Positions 36,661 to 49,843 are shown, counted from the first letter of the stretch. The stretch is DNA of 64,000 nucleotides from Sycobia sp. Sy_11 (GCA_018907035.1 JACCIC010000037.1:496001-560000), one strand, 5' to 3'. A program made the numbers and translations. The notes: generated by a model from the sequence alone, not told the origin.

Positions 36661-39030
36661 GTTTGATTAAATATAAAAATAAATATAAAACAAACAAAAG
36701 TATATACCTAATAATTAATCAATTTTATCGAACGAGGTATTTTAGTTATCACTATTTTTGTAACATTATTATTGACGGATCAATTGAAAAAAAAAACTAA
36801 AAATAAACTTGTACATCATAGTGTTTCCAATGAGTGTTATTCAATGAATCAACTTAAAATCTGCATTTCTCAATTTCAAATTTTTCTGTTTCATCTGATA
36901 TCTGTTGAAAATGATTTTAATCTTTTTAACGCGAACATTCAGCGGTACTAAAGTATGCAATCTGAATCGTACAATGAACTATTAAGTCACGCAATATAAA
37001 ATGTGAAATTTTACGATTTTCTTTGTAGATAAAATTAAAATAAAACACTTGGCTTTTGTATAAATAGAAAGGAAAAAAATTAGATTGAAAATAAGTAATT
37101 CTATTTATGTTTTATCTTCAGAATAAAATGATAATACATAAATAAAATAATATTTTTTTCCAATAAAAAGTTACCAATAAAAGACGGAGAAATTCTTTAA
37201 TAATGCTAAGGCAAAATTCAATATTTGTTGGAAGTAGTTTTTATTCATACAGATTTTGAAATGAAATTACTGTCAACTATAGCATGATTGTAAATTGAAT
37301 TATTAAAAACTGTATATCAATGTTCTAACAGCGTATACTTTATTACATCCACAATAAACGTTGACTTCTTTCTTCAATGTTTTCACTCCGGGAATACTAA
37401 ACTGCGCCCCTATAACACAGGGTTCCTTAGAAAACTGCATAATACGTTTTCTTATTCTTAGATATTTTCCAGCCATTCCCAGAGGCTCCCTCCGCATCGG
37501 ATGACTCCGTCGCAACCATCACATTCGACGCTTTCTAATATATTATAATTTATCCCCAACGCTCGGAGACAATTCAAGCGCATGCAGATATGCCATTGTG
37601 ACAAATTTCTGACCGAGTAACTGTGCAAGAAACTACAGTTACACGTAACTGAAAGTGTGCTTTCAGAAATGATAAATTTGAAAATGAATCTACGAAAAAG
37701 ACTATAAAATGGAAAAGAATTTTCTGCGTTTTTAGAGATGATCCATAAATAACGTTGCTCAATTTTGGTTGAATTGTTATTAATAAATAGTAGTGTAAAA
37801 CAATATTAATAAGTATAAAATATATTAGAATAAATAAACCCAATTAATGTAAAAGTGATCGATAAAGAAAAGCTATATGTTGAGAAAAAAATAGGAGAAC
37901 ATATATTGAAACATATATTGAAAGGAGAACAGATATTGAAGCTCAATAGAGGAATAATAAGAAGATATAACTGAATCTATGTATTGAGTCCATTTAGCTT
38001 CAAATTTTTTATGTTGTTTCTACTAAGTTTCTGTTTCATATGTTCCAGCTTTAGTGAAAACGATTTACACGTTCATTAGGACGTCGAGCCTTTAAAACTT
38101 AATTTTTTTTATTTTCATAAAGTCTAAAGCTAAAAAGTTTCGATGCTTCCGAGATTCAAACGTCTTCAAGAATATCGACTTGCGGTTCAAAATCATTGAT
38201 GGAAATTTGAGATCCAGTCCAAGCAAATAATTCAATAGAAAACTACTTTCAACTTTCTAATAAAAGTAAATTAACGATAATTATAATCCTCTATTTAATT
38301 TTCCATAATCTTATACATTAAATAAGAGGAACTGTGTGGATTGATTCACAGGAATCATACGTACTCATCCTGGTTTTAAATACAAACACCATACTTTTCC
38401 GAAAACTGTAGGGAACCGAGTTATTGATCTAGATCGGAAATTACTTTTTCTAAAGAGAACTTTGTTGACCTTCACATGATGCATTTGAATCAAAATCTCT
38501 AATAATCAGGTTTTAGGTTTTAAAAACAATAAACGAAAAAGAAAATTCGTGAACTATTGCCCGTGACTAGAGACTCGCAATTCCTTTCTTTAATAATAGT
38601 TATTAACAATTACACTTGAATGTGCCAATTTACAACGTGTCCCATTTACATTTGAATCGTGTAAATGACTGCCGACCAATTTCCGAATATAAGGTTAAAT
38701 ATTGCACGCACGATTTTAAAGGAAATCAAACATTAGTTGACTGAAAGACCATGGACGTCAAACTTGTACCTCTCTATCCTATGCAATTTACTGTATAGAT
38801 TTTCATCGTACCCCTCCGCGCCAATCATCGAACTCCTGTGATTGTGAAGGGACCTCATTTTACACTGCTTTATATAAGCAATTTTTTTCAGCATATGCAC
38901 ATAAAATTCTAATAGTATTTAGATAAAAATGGAGGTAACTGGGGCTGTTTCGGTACGTTGCTCCTGAAATCTATGTAACTTACATTATCAGTAACTTTTA
39001 GTTTTTAATTTTTAACAGTGGAATGCATAC
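36661..39030. other. AT-rich region, nothing recognised
   Basis: A minus-strand frame at 37303-37515 has somewhat balanced codons but no motif I know. A short duplication (ACATATATTGAA) lies at about 37895-37920. No gene is supported. Confidence 0.45.
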
Positions 39031-39349
39031 GCTCTAGGCGGACGAACAAGCCAATGATAAATCCCCATGTGAGCATAAATCCGCAGCAGCCCCCGAGATA
39101 TATATATATATAGGCATTTCATTTCCCAATCCTGCACACCCCGGTCTCCCCTTCGACATTTCGTATATGCGTCCCCTTCCATAATACCATGGACGCATTT
39201 TCCGCATTCTATTATTTCATACGCGCATATACAACAACGCTAGTTGTATAAATCAACGTCATCGTTCGGAAGAAGGGAGGGAGCGACAAAAATCACACAC
39301 TCCGCGTATAGGGGTGGCGTCGCTCACATACACCCCGTTGCGTAGCCTT

Positions 39350-39353
<4 letters not shown>

Positions 39354-39401
<48 letters not shown>
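39354..39401. repeat. (TA)n microsatellite
   Basis: Perfect TA run of 48 bp. Confidence 0.97.
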
Positions 39402-39405
<4 letters not shown>

Positions 39406-39884
39406 GACTAACCTACATAATAGCCGCAGTCGCGAAAAGTAACCCCCGCCCCTAGTCCAGCAGAGTTAACTTCGGAATAGGTTTTGTGCGAAAAAAAGAG
39501 AAAAGGAGGGGCGCGGGAGAGGGAGCACGCCCCTCTGTACGCATGTCGAGGTGTCACCGCGCTTTCGTTGCCTTATATAATAAGGCGATATATTCCGCCC
39601 GCGCACTCGAGGCCAATGCCCGATGGAATAATATAAGACTGCGCGAGAAGCTATTATAGCGTTGTGCCCCCTTTCGTCACCCCCGCCCCTCCCGCTCGCG
39701 ACAGTCTCTCTGTACTGCACCACCCTATCGTGCGTCGAACGCGCTCTCGTCATGGGACATCTGGCCCTCGTCAAAGAGCGAAAGAGAAAAACGGCGGAGG
39801 ACGGGGGGCGTCGAAGGAGAAGCGAGAAGAGCGGTGGCCATCAAAGCGATCCAGTCGGACCGCGACTCTATTGTATTATATGTA

Positions 39885-39915
39885 TGTGTGTGTGTGTGTG
39901 TGTGTGTGCGCGCGC
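39885..39915. repeat. (TG)n-(CG)n compound tract
   Basis: A TG run of 24 bp passes straight into a short CG run. Alternating purine-pyrimidine tracts of this kind favour Z-DNA. Confidence 0.95.
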
Positions 39916-41034
39916 CTGTCTATAATGACTTGCTCTGCGCCTGACTTCTGCACTTCTTCTTTTACGGCCGTCTGTATATCTCCTTTCGCCTATATAGCCA
40001 CGCGAATAAGAGGACATATAATAGAAATTAATTGCTGCGCCGATAACGGTTGACCATCAATTCGAGCCGCTCCTCGTGTAATTTCCTTAATGGTTAATTG
40101 AAATAAAACCCAGAAATGTTTCTTCTAATATTTTTATAAGCATACTTTAAAAATTTATAACTTTAAAAACATCGAACTTATCTGCAAGGGCCTAAAAATA
40201 CGCATTAGACTTTTATATGTAGATATATAATTTTATATGTAGATATAAGTTGAAAGGAATATAATATGTCTTAGGCTATATTTTAGATTTAATAAATGTA
40301 GATATAAATAAAGGGTGTATTATAAGTTTCTTATAGCTAGTTTTAGTATTCTATAGAATTACATTACTATAGTTTGTAAAAATATGTAGCTTGATCTCCA
40401 TAGAAATTTCTTTAAAGAACGCGATACAAATGAAATATATTCGTATTTATTATTATATAAAAGTTTGAATGATTTTAAATCTTAAGAAGTTTCCTTTTAA
40501 TAATAATAGTAGATTTATACATTCGGCGTAATCTTAAGTTAAATAATTGAGACGTTTGATATGATCGGTTCAGGTGTTTAAAAAAAAAAAACAAAATGAT
40601 TAATCTCGGACAAAGCGGCTCCGCGTGCGACTGTAATATGGCGATATATTTATGTAAAATTAATGTACAGCGGAGACTGAGAAATTATAGCTATTCGTTT
40701 CTTTTAAATAATATTAAAATTAACTTGAGTTCGATCTTTCATTAAAAGATAATGAAAGTTTAATAGAGTTGCAATAAATGATCGCGAGCGAACTCTTGTT
40801 ATAGGCCAAATTCTCTGTACAATTAAGGTATATAATTGATCCGTGCCGTGACGGGAAAACTCAAGAATTTTTCTTAAAATAGCTTTTATACGGTATCACA
40901 AATAAGGTGTCGGAATACTTGCTACGGAAAAATTCTTGTTGTTTTCGAAAGAGGTTAGCAGGTTATGCTTTCTAAAAGCAATGATTCGTGCTGCTACAGT
41001 AGCTTTTCAATATTTTCTTTAAAAGAGCTATGTT

Positions 41035-41360
41035 GCGGACTTATAATTAGATAGGTAGCATTCCAGCTTTTAGAAAATATTGAGAAGTTCAAAATCAGGT
41101 GACGGGTTCGGCTTGCCACCTCGGGCTTTTCGACCGTCAGGCTGCGCAAGAGTTTGGGCTGCGATCGGCGAGTGAGGCTTATCACTCGAAATCTGACCCC
41201 GAGTCGAGGGGAATGTAGTTTATAAAAGACGCTATATGAGAACGCGCTGAATTATTGTTCTCTGGTCTCTACTCAGTTCAAAATTTGTTATTAATAATTT
41301 ATTCAAGCTAATAATTTTGATTTTATTTGAATAAATTCAAAGTCCCAGCTCCATTGTTTG
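41035..41360 (+). other. Possible solo LTR or promoter segment
   Basis: A GC-richer block (41095-41250) sits in AT-rich DNA. It contains TATAAAAG at 41221, ACTCAGTTC (an insect initiator-like TCAGT) at 41271 and AATAAA downstream near 41330. This order resembles a retrotransposon LTR. I could not fix TG/CA termini or a target-site duplication, and the TATA to TCAGT distance (about 50) is longer than usual. Confidence 0.25.
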
Positions 41361-42239
41361 TTATAAATATATTTAAAATGATGTCAAAATTAAATTCATT
41401 GTAATGTTGCCAACGGTTTATATAATTACACCTAATTATCATTGTATATAATTATTATTAATCTACCAATTATTTTATTAATTATTATTCATTTGTTCAT
41501 CGCTATGGAGACATTTCACTTATAAATAACAAAAAGAAAAAGATCGTAAAAACATCTCCATAGCAACCAGGGTGAATAAAACTGCTTGAAAACGCTTGAG
41601 TGGTACTTTTTCGCATTAGTCTCCGAAATATCAACGTATTCATATTTGTAATTTATTATTTGTATTCAATTTTTTAAATATTATAAAATTTATTATTTAT
41701 TGTTAAATAATTTATTTAAAATCATAATAAAATATTAGTTTATCACAAAAAGATGGATTGAGATAAAATCTAGACATTTTAATTATAATTTAATCAAAGC
41801 TTTTTAGATTTTCACATCGCTCTCAATGTTACAGAAAAAAATAAAGTAAACAAATTTTTCTTAATAAATGAAAAAAAATTTAATCTTTTGGATTTTGATG
41901 TCAGATTAAAAAGTGATCGCCATAATTGAATTCCTAGATCGAAAAAATCCAAAATTATCAAAGAAAACGTGAAACACATTTTAGTTCATTTTAATCCCTG
42001 AGGGAAGAATTTATATGAAATAAATCATTTAGTTCGTAACGATTTTTATTAATAACTATTATAAATAAAAATTATTATATAGTAGAGATTGAAAAGTTAT
42101 GGATAAAAACATAAAAATAAATTTTACTACCTTTCACCCCTTGGGAATGTTTGGGGGCAAAATTCTTTCTTAAATCGATTCTTTAACTCAAGATACACAT
42201 ATATCGCCAAATAAGATAATTAAATTTTTATAAAAAAAT

Positions 42240-42740
42240 ATTTATATATCCATTAATATTTATGTTTTTTCTTTGAAATTAATCCCTCTTAGGCATAATA
42301 TATTTGTGCCATTACTTTTTCCGATTCTTGAAGCACTTTGGATAATCACTTTTTTGTATACCTTAGAGTTCTAGCACGAATGCAGTCTCCTCAAGCATTG
42401 CAAATCTCCGAGCTTTCACGAGTCTCTTCAATTTTATGAACAGTAAAGTCGCAGGCAGACAAATCCGTTAAATATGACGGTTAAGGTATCATTTTAGTGG
42501 TGTTATTTATTCTCCAAAAATCACGATGAAGAAGAAATGGCGGGAGAGCACGCGTGAATTTCATTATTACAAAAAGTTTATTCGTATTATTACTTGCAGA
42601 TGGTTCATAACTTCGAAGTAATACTACTTATTAGTCGCGGAATATTGTGATGAGAACTCGTGCTGCGTTAAAACAGAATAATCAAAGAAAGCAGTGTGCA
42701 AAGCGTTAATATTGATCGTGTTTTTTGGTTTTAACACTTA
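42240..42740 (-). pseudogene. Mariner transposase relic, C-terminal half
   Basis: Minus-strand translation gives, in order, FFDYSVLTQHEFSS followed by YYFEVM at about 42690-42600 (second catalytic Asp region), NNTTKMIP then PSYLTDLSACDFT at about 42510-42440 (third catalytic Asp region), and VLQESEKVMAQI then YYA-stop-EGLI at about 42335-42280 (C-terminal tail). The order and spacing fit mariner. In-frame stops and substitutions such as SYLTDLSACDF for the usual SPDLAPCDF show long decay. The N-terminal half was not recognised upstream (42740-43100), so it is truncated or too diverged. It is non-functional, and its nearest match in this window is the relic at 1303-1945 (CDFFLF type). Confidence 0.72.
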
Positions 42741-44137
42741 GTTGATTCTTCATTAGAAAGGTTAGGTTTTTTGAGATTTAAGAACCATGAATCTATCCAT
42801 AATATGTTATTTGTTTATCAATCTTTTGGCCAAATTGGCATTAGTATTGGTATCATTGAAGAGTTTAAGAACGGTGCTAATATAATTGAGCTTCTGATGA
42901 AAATTCAGTAATTTCGAAAAAACATTCTATGCTGTACGTCTCATGCCCAATTCAGAATAATTACGTGGCACGAACCAACTGATATTCAAATATACTCTAG
43001 AACTTTTCAATAATAGTGATTCGTAGATTTTCCAAAACTAATATCTACACTTCTTCAACAATTTCATCTGTTATTGGCGCCATGGCATGTCCAGAGTAAA
43101 ATTTGTCATTGATATATTATGGACATTCAAGAATTTGCAATACTTGTAAATATTTAATTTTGCACAAAGTGAAATTATCGTATGACATTGTCAACAGTTG
43201 TGAATAACTTAACAAGTATTTTTGAACGCTTAATTCAATATGTAACATTAAATTATATAAATTATTATATCATCCTTAATTTGATAGCAGTACATCGCTT
43301 AGATTGACGAAACTACTTACCTTTATATACATTTAATAAATAAACAACCAAAACTGCAATTGAAGATGTTAACATATGTTCGAGATTACTATATTACTGT
43401 AAGAAAAGAAAATGATTGTGGTATATCTGGTGAAATTCAAAAACTCTTCGTACTTTTTGAAAACATCTCATATTAAGAAATGTTAAATATGCTAAATTAA
43501 ATTGATATAATATTTTTATATTTATTATATTAATTTTTATACTAGCTTTCATGCTCTTCTATTTGTGAATAATTTTTGTTACGCTGAACAATTAAGTTAT
43601 GAAGAATTTTTAGAAAACTAACAGCTATAAAGATTATCTGATATTTTAGTGAATATCAAAATGGATAACAGCTACTAAATATATTAACAGAAATAAAACT
43701 ATATAAACGACATCCAGTTCATGATCCAATTAAGATAAAAGTGTCCTCGAAAAGTCGAATGTCTAGTGATAAACTATCCTGTACACTCAAGCGTGTCCTT
43801 ATTGAAACTTTTTTTGTTTTATCTTGAAATACACAAAAAAAAAATCATTGCAATATTCAAAATTCGTAATCTTTCAGCATTATAATTATTGTTACAATTT
43901 AGGAGATATTTATAGAATTTCCGAAATTTGGAAAAAAGATGAATTGTGAATAATAAATCGGTATCTGAAATATACGTTAAATAAATAATAATCCTAAAAT
44001 ATCTGTGCACGGATGTTCGTAAAATTTCATCAATGTATCGAAATAACGTACAAGATGATAAAAAATTTAATCTCTAAATAAGAGATTATCATTGTCTTGA
44101 TTACGACAACTTAACGTTTCCACCGGAACTCTTATTT

Positions 44138-44139
<2 letters not shown>

Positions 44140-44196
<57 letters not shown>
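44140..44196. repeat. (TA)n microsatellite
   Basis: Perfect TA run of 57 bp. Confidence 0.97.
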
Positions 44197-44201
<5 letters not shown>

Positions 44202-44540
44202 AGTTCCATCTGAATTTCACATCGGTCGCACACGAAATGTCTTAATATTTAACATTCAATATTTCAGCTATACATATTCAGTATACAATGGTTAATTTTA
44301 ATCCCGACACACCGAGAGCTAACGAAAATCCCCGCAATCGTATATCCATGCATCTCATTCCGCACGTTCGCCCTTTATTCTCGTCCCTGTCCTGATATAT
44401 AAATCAATCCCATTCCCATCTACCTCTGCACATATAGAACCTCGTACGTCTCCTCTCTCGCGCGAATTCATCAGTTCACACGTTTCCTCCATTGCGCCCG
44501 TCTCCCGGCGGATCCCACGACGACCCTCTTTCCTCTCTCC

Positions 44541-44545
<5 letters not shown>

Positions 44546-44581
<36 letters not shown>
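44546..44581. repeat. (CT)n microsatellite
   Basis: Perfect CT run of 36 bp. Confidence 0.96.
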
Positions 44582-44586
<5 letters not shown>

Positions 44587-44784
44587 GTCTCTCTTCTTCT
44601 CTCACTCATGTGCCCTAATACCGAAATTCCAAATCCTTCCAATATATCGATTCGACCGGTTACCCTCTCACCTCCTACTCAGAATCCCCCATCGACGGGC
44701 GCCTGCCTAGATCTATATTTATATATATTTTTTTTGTCACGCGACGCGCGAACTTCCGAACTTGCCAAGAGTGCAAAGCTGCTA

Positions 44785-44802
44785 CTGCTGCTGCTGCTGC
44801 TG
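44785..44802. repeat. (CTG)6 trinucleotide repeat
   Basis: Six CTG units, extended by imperfect GCT and TGG triplets on either side. No supported reading frame runs through it. Confidence 0.93.
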
Positions 44803-44960
44803 GTGGTACGTCGCGCCTAATGGCCTGTGTGTAAATACCAGCGAAGAGATAACAGCCCCTCTCCAGCGCCTCCCGCACGTACGCGCTCGCACGCGCAGCA
44901 CACGAGGCGCCTAATGCGATTATATATATAAAAGGGTGCGAGGACCTAAAGGGAGCAAGT

Positions 44961-44983
<23 letters not shown>
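44961..44983. repeat. (TA)n microsatellite
   Basis: Perfect TA run of 23 bp. Confidence 0.94.
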
Positions 44984-44992
<9 letters not shown>

Positions 44993-47230
44993 AGCAGTCA
45001 TCCGTTCGTTTATCTCTGAGGACGAATTTCCCCCCAGGGAGGGGGGAGGGGACGAGTGAGGCGCCTATGTAAGCGCGACCACGGCGCGTATTATTACCCC
45101 GTTGTTCGGCTTATATATAGATATATGACTTGACTATATGCAAATATGCAATTTATACGGAGAAAGGGAGTATAGTTGGTGCGGGTATATATACCATTAC
45201 GGTCATACGTAGGGGGAGCGCTATTTTTCGCCCCCGCCCCTTTCATTTTAGCGACCAGGCCGAGACTGTGCGGTATTGGGCGTTGCGATAACGCAAGCTC
45301 CCGTGTTAAGCGCATATATAAGAATTCTGTTTGTTCGCATACTGTATATATATATGCATTATATAGACACCGACTTGGCGCCTTGAATAACATACAGTGA
45401 CATTGGCGCAGATACGAATGGTTTTTCGTCCCGCACCCCTGCCAGTCTCGAATTACGTATTCATTTTTATCAAGTTACAGAGCTACTCCCTGTTGAGGCA
45501 ACAGAAACGCTTCCAACTTCACGATAAATCTAATTGCGTAAACGCAAAGAAGAATTTTGGTCGTTTCTGTTTGTCTTGAGGACTGCTTGACCTTGAGCTT
45601 AACTCTCGTTTCTAAATAACGGCCACGGATTTTTCTACATTCCGCGGGGATGTATAAATTTCACGGCTTTCCGTCGTGCCGAATCTTCGAAAACGCGTGC
45701 AGAGCAGAGAAACAGAACGGCGTCCCAATCCTGAGAAAATCTGGACGCGACGCGACCAGAGGCGCGGAAGACACAACGTTTAATAGTGACAAGTGACTCG
45801 GTGTTACGAAGCATACAGAGACGCGCCGAATCGGGCAAAGTTCTTCTTCTTTCCAGGTAGAAACGCGGTGCGATCGTGCGCACGGGCTCGACGATCATCG
45901 CCGAATCCAGTGAGGTGCGCGCCGTGAGTGTGATTGGAAAATGAGTAGGGCTGAGGGTGTACTAGATTTATCCGATACACGGGAGGACTGTTTATTAGTT
46001 TGTGCGCGGTGTGACGATGGCGGAGTACAGTGCTGATAAGTGCGTCGACCCATAGCCTCAACTGTTCGCGTGAAATCGTCGAAATGTTACTTTGGAATTG
46101 GGAGCGCAATTAAATGGATAGGGGACATGGGAACGAATTCTTGCGCCTATTGTGTAATGAGCGTTAGCTACTATCAATATAAAGAGAGATATAAACAGAG
46201 GGGGAGATCGATGGGAGAATAGGCATGGCCATATAAGGCTTTTGGATCTTTCAAATATTATACGTAACTCTTCATATTAAAATGATTTCAACAAAAACTG
46301 TACTGATTTATTGCACAAAAATTTCGGTGCAAGCCAAATTCTTTTAATAATTTAGTGAATTCAGTTAATGTACGCAAAGCAACAAGTTAGTAATTGAAAA
46401 AAAAATTCGTCAAAAGAAAACTGCGATTTCATGAATTATTATTTTATTTACGACCAGCTGTTGATTTCGGTCGTGGATTTATTGTCAAGATATGAAACAT
46501 ATTAATCTATATGACAATATAAGAAAAAAAGCAAAGTCTCGTGATCATAATATAAGAGGTATTCGCTGTTATCAAAGATGCAGAGAATTCTTAAGATATA
46601 GGGGAGATATAAAAGTGGAATAGTAGAAAAAAAACATTATTTTAACTATTCTTTTCGTTAATGTATTTGTTGATTTAAATAGAGTTTTAGCCAACAATAA
46701 AGGAATCATTAGATTTGTATCGAGAAATAAAATCGTTACCTTTCACAAAATGCTTGTATATGGAAGGTAAGATAACAAAAAACCATTTCAGGTGGTTCGA
46801 GTTCAACTCAAATTATTGTACAATTACACAAAACTACTCTAAAATATCTTATGAAAAAACAACTATAAATCCTGTAAAAAAACCGTAGCTCCCGATCGAA
46901 TTTTTATAAAAAATATTTTGAAAATTTTACCTATTACATCATTAATATATCTATAAATATGAAATTTCATGCTTTTTTAAAATATTCATTTAACGGTAAA
47001 AAGTGAAAATCTAAATACAAATTTTTGTCATTATATACAATCTCGGTTAGTTAAAAAATATTTAATGATCCTCGTTAGAAATTCAAGTGTTTTCATGATT
47101 TAAACATACATCTGACAGTTATGGAAAATAAAAATAGAATAGATAAGTCTTAAAAATGTAATGGAATTGGAAATAATTAAAAGAGTTTCCATCGATATTT
47201 TATATAACTTGGACACAGGAATCGCGCTCG

Positions 47231-47233
<3 letters not shown>

Positions 47234-47278
<45 letters not shown>
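47234..47278. repeat. (TA)n microsatellite
   Basis: Perfect TA run of 45 bp. Confidence 0.97.
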
Positions 47279-47281
<3 letters not shown>

Positions 47282-47315
47282 TTCTAATAAATAAAATAAA
47301 TATATTAAGTGCACG

Positions 47316-47394
47316 CCCCTGACATTTCACAAGGAAACTCCAAAATTACGTATACGGCCCTGGCAAACCCGAGGAGCTTCCGAAATTTCAGGGG
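47316..47394. repeat. Imperfect GC-rich inverted repeat
   Basis: CCCCTGACATTTC...GGAAACTCC on the left pairs with GGAGCTTCCGAAATTTCAGGGG at 47373-47394, with one mismatch in the outer 13 bases. It is an isolated GC-richer patch in AT-rich DNA. It may be a small foldback insertion or two hAT-like CAGGGGC termini facing outward. Confidence 0.55.
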
Positions 47395-49544
47395 CCCCTT
47401 CGGCTTAAGTATTTTTAACTTCTCATAAAATGACACCAATTGTAATAATATCTATTTGAAATAAAAAGAGAATATTTTTATAATTACTGGTTTGGATTAC
47501 TTAATTATTTAAATTTTGAAGTGAAAAAAGTATAGATAGAAGGTACTATTTAACCTTAAATTTAAGGGGGTAATGTCATGATTATTTTAGAGAAATTTAT
47601 TGTAATATGGTAGTACTAATAAGATTTTTTTCAAACGGATTAAATGATTTTAAAAGTGTAATTCCTTAAAGAAAACTTACATCCTTTATTAGATGCAAGA
47701 AATCAATACATTCCGTTACACATTAATAAATAGATTTCATGATGAAATTTTTTGCAGTTTATAGTATATGTTTGTTATGATCTAAAGAAGAATATTTTCT
47801 TTTTTCAAAATAAAATTATTAATTTAGAAATTAGAGATTTACATATTCATTAGCTCTTAAAAGATGTGTATCTCAAAATTTTAAAGAAAATTGTTTTTTT
47901 AATTGTTAGAGACTGACAAATGGTACATAAAGAAAAACCGCGGTAGAATTTGACGTTAATTATGTACAATCAATCTCTTCCCATCAAATAATCTCTGGCT
48001 CTATTAATTCACCAGGGAAGGAATTAGTTCACTCTGATAGTGTACTAACGAATAATTTACGTAAAATAGCTGGATTTCCCCTGAAGAGAAGAAGTCGTCG
48101 CGAGATACCTGGACATCGTATTTCTACCGTCCGAACACAAACTAAAATAAAATATTTCCCCGTAAAAGCCGTATGTACGATGTATATATATTGTACATTT
48201 TGGTATTTTTAATTAAATACCACGGATATTTAGTTATGGGTGCCAACTGTAATTTTTGTAGAAACAATGATCTACGAAAACCTTTTGGAAGTGACTTCTG
48301 AAGTCTTTTTATACGGAAGCGACGATATAAAAAAAAAATTGTATGTGCATGATTCCTGTCTGGAATCATGAAAGATTTTTCTTAAATTAACTTTTTGGAG
48401 ATATAGCTCGAGGAGCAGTGAGGTTTCCAACACGGAAATCTAATGAAGTCAAGCTCCAAAGAGATTCAAGATTTCCTAGCCGGTTTTTGGCTCAATTCTG
48501 GCAGGATTTATCTATATAGGGAAAACACCGTGAAATCTAACCCGAATTCGGTATAATCGTAGGGATCGCGCCTAAAATTTCTACACGGAATAGAGCGGCA
48601 AATTATTTTATTCAGGGTATCATCAGAGTAGAATTAACGAAAAATAATGTCACAGATTTTTTTCTTCAAATTTTTAGTCATGCCATTTAATAATATTTCT
48701 GTAATCGTAAGTCGTAAGTCAGTATAAAAGAGTAAGGTATTCAATTCTAAAACAAGACATGTAATTTTCATATTTTTATATTTTTATATTTTCATGGTAT
48801 ATTGATATTATAAAAAAGTTATTTAATCTTTATAATTCTTTGTCTTTTATAATTACATATACTTGTACCATTATTTATAATTTGTGCTATAATATTTGTA
48901 CTTATGATATTTTTGGAAAAATAGTTTTTAGAACGAATGTCAATTCTGAGAAACTGTCTATTGGAAAAATTGAATTTGAAAAAAATTTCCACTCACATCG
49001 CGGGACCTAACCAAAATCGAAAATTTATGAACGCCTAAAATGTACGAAAATCCGAAAGCATTCAGAGAAAATAACTTCGTGTATTAAAACTAACTCCCAT
49101 CGCTGTGTCTATATACATTTATGAACATTCAAAAAATCTGATAACGATTAAAAATTATTTATCAACTGCATGGTTATTCAACATTATTTCGTTCGTTAAC
49201 ATATGTATAAAAAAATCTCTAGTTAAATTTTAAAACCCAACAACGTAACCCATTCTTGTTCCCACCTGTTTTTCTACGATCCGACCTTTACAGCAATTTT
49301 TAACAGTTGTTTTTTACTCCCCCCGTTTCTCCTTTTTAATGTCCTCCAGACTGCGATCAAGATCTTTCTTAAGGCCGCGCAGAGCGTGTAATTAAAACAG
49401 CGTAAAAATCCTCTTTGCATAAGTAGATGCAACGACGAAATTCCAAAGCCGATAAAATGGATAATTAAATTTTACCTCCTTTCGCGTGCGGCTCGCGCTA
49501 CCACCCCAACTTCCCAAATACCGCGTGCAACTGCTGTATATAGG

Positions 49545-49697
49545 TATATATAAGACCATCTCGAAAGGTCCGGGGCGGTTCTTACGATCGTTAGAGAGAT
49601 TGAGAGCGAGAAGAAGAGGAAAAGAGAGAGACAGGGTAAGCGAGAGAGAAAGTCAATAATCTAGGCATTTTGCTTTCGATTCGACATAACAATATGG
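49545..49697 (+). promoter_or_regulatory. Candidate TATA promoter and short first exon
   Basis: TATATATAAG at 49545 is followed by GC-richer sequence with two strong 5' splice-site matches: CAGG/GTAAGC (cut after 49635) and ATATG/GTAAGC (cut after 49696). In the second case an ATG is the last codon before the intron, an arrangement known in animal genes. No downstream exon could be tied to it. Confidence 0.2.
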
Positions 49698-49793
49698 TAA
49701 GCTAACGGACGCCCAAGGGGGGCGTTGAATTGTTCGAGAGAGATTTTCAGTATAGAGCGTAACATATCGTAATATTTCAATTTGCGCATTATG

Positions 49794-49795
<2 letters not shown>

Positions 49796-49843
<48 letters not shown>

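Larger units (their letters stand above)
39031..40090. other. GC-rich island without a supported gene
   Basis: GC-rich with many CpG dinucleotides at 39430-39900. Frames are open on both strands (39466-39774 minus, 39664-40053 plus) but low in complexity and without domains. Confidence 0.4.
40091..44139. other. AT-rich region with a possible LTR and a mariner relic
   Basis: Apart from the candidate at about 41035-41360 and the mariner relic at 42240-42740, no gene is seen. A pair of 17-base direct repeats (TTTTATATGTAGATATA type) lies at about 40208-40247. Confidence 0.4.
44331..46240. other. GC-rich island, possible non-coding first exon
   Basis: This is the longest GC-richer block (about 1.9 kb). 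It contains the (CT)n tract, a (CTG)6 run at 44785-44802, G-rich sequence at 45032-45060 and a CpG-rich part at 45650-45950. A donor-like GCC/GTGAGT lies at about 45923. No coding domain is recognised on either strand. The density of CpG and the lack of long TA tracts in 45600-46200 make it the best candidate here for a promoter with an untranslated exon, but this is inference. Confidence 0.35.
46241..49290. other. AT-rich region, no gene recognised
   Basis: Contains the inverted repeat at 47316-47394 and one TA tract. A small hairpin (ATGATTCC/GGAATCAT) lies at about 48349-48369. Otherwise featureless. Confidence 0.45.

Noticed and set aside
37303..37515. Minus-strand frame with a Cys-Gly-Cys near the end, considered as a zinc-binding exon
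   Set aside because: Too few metal-ligand residues, no family resemblance and no supporting splice sites.
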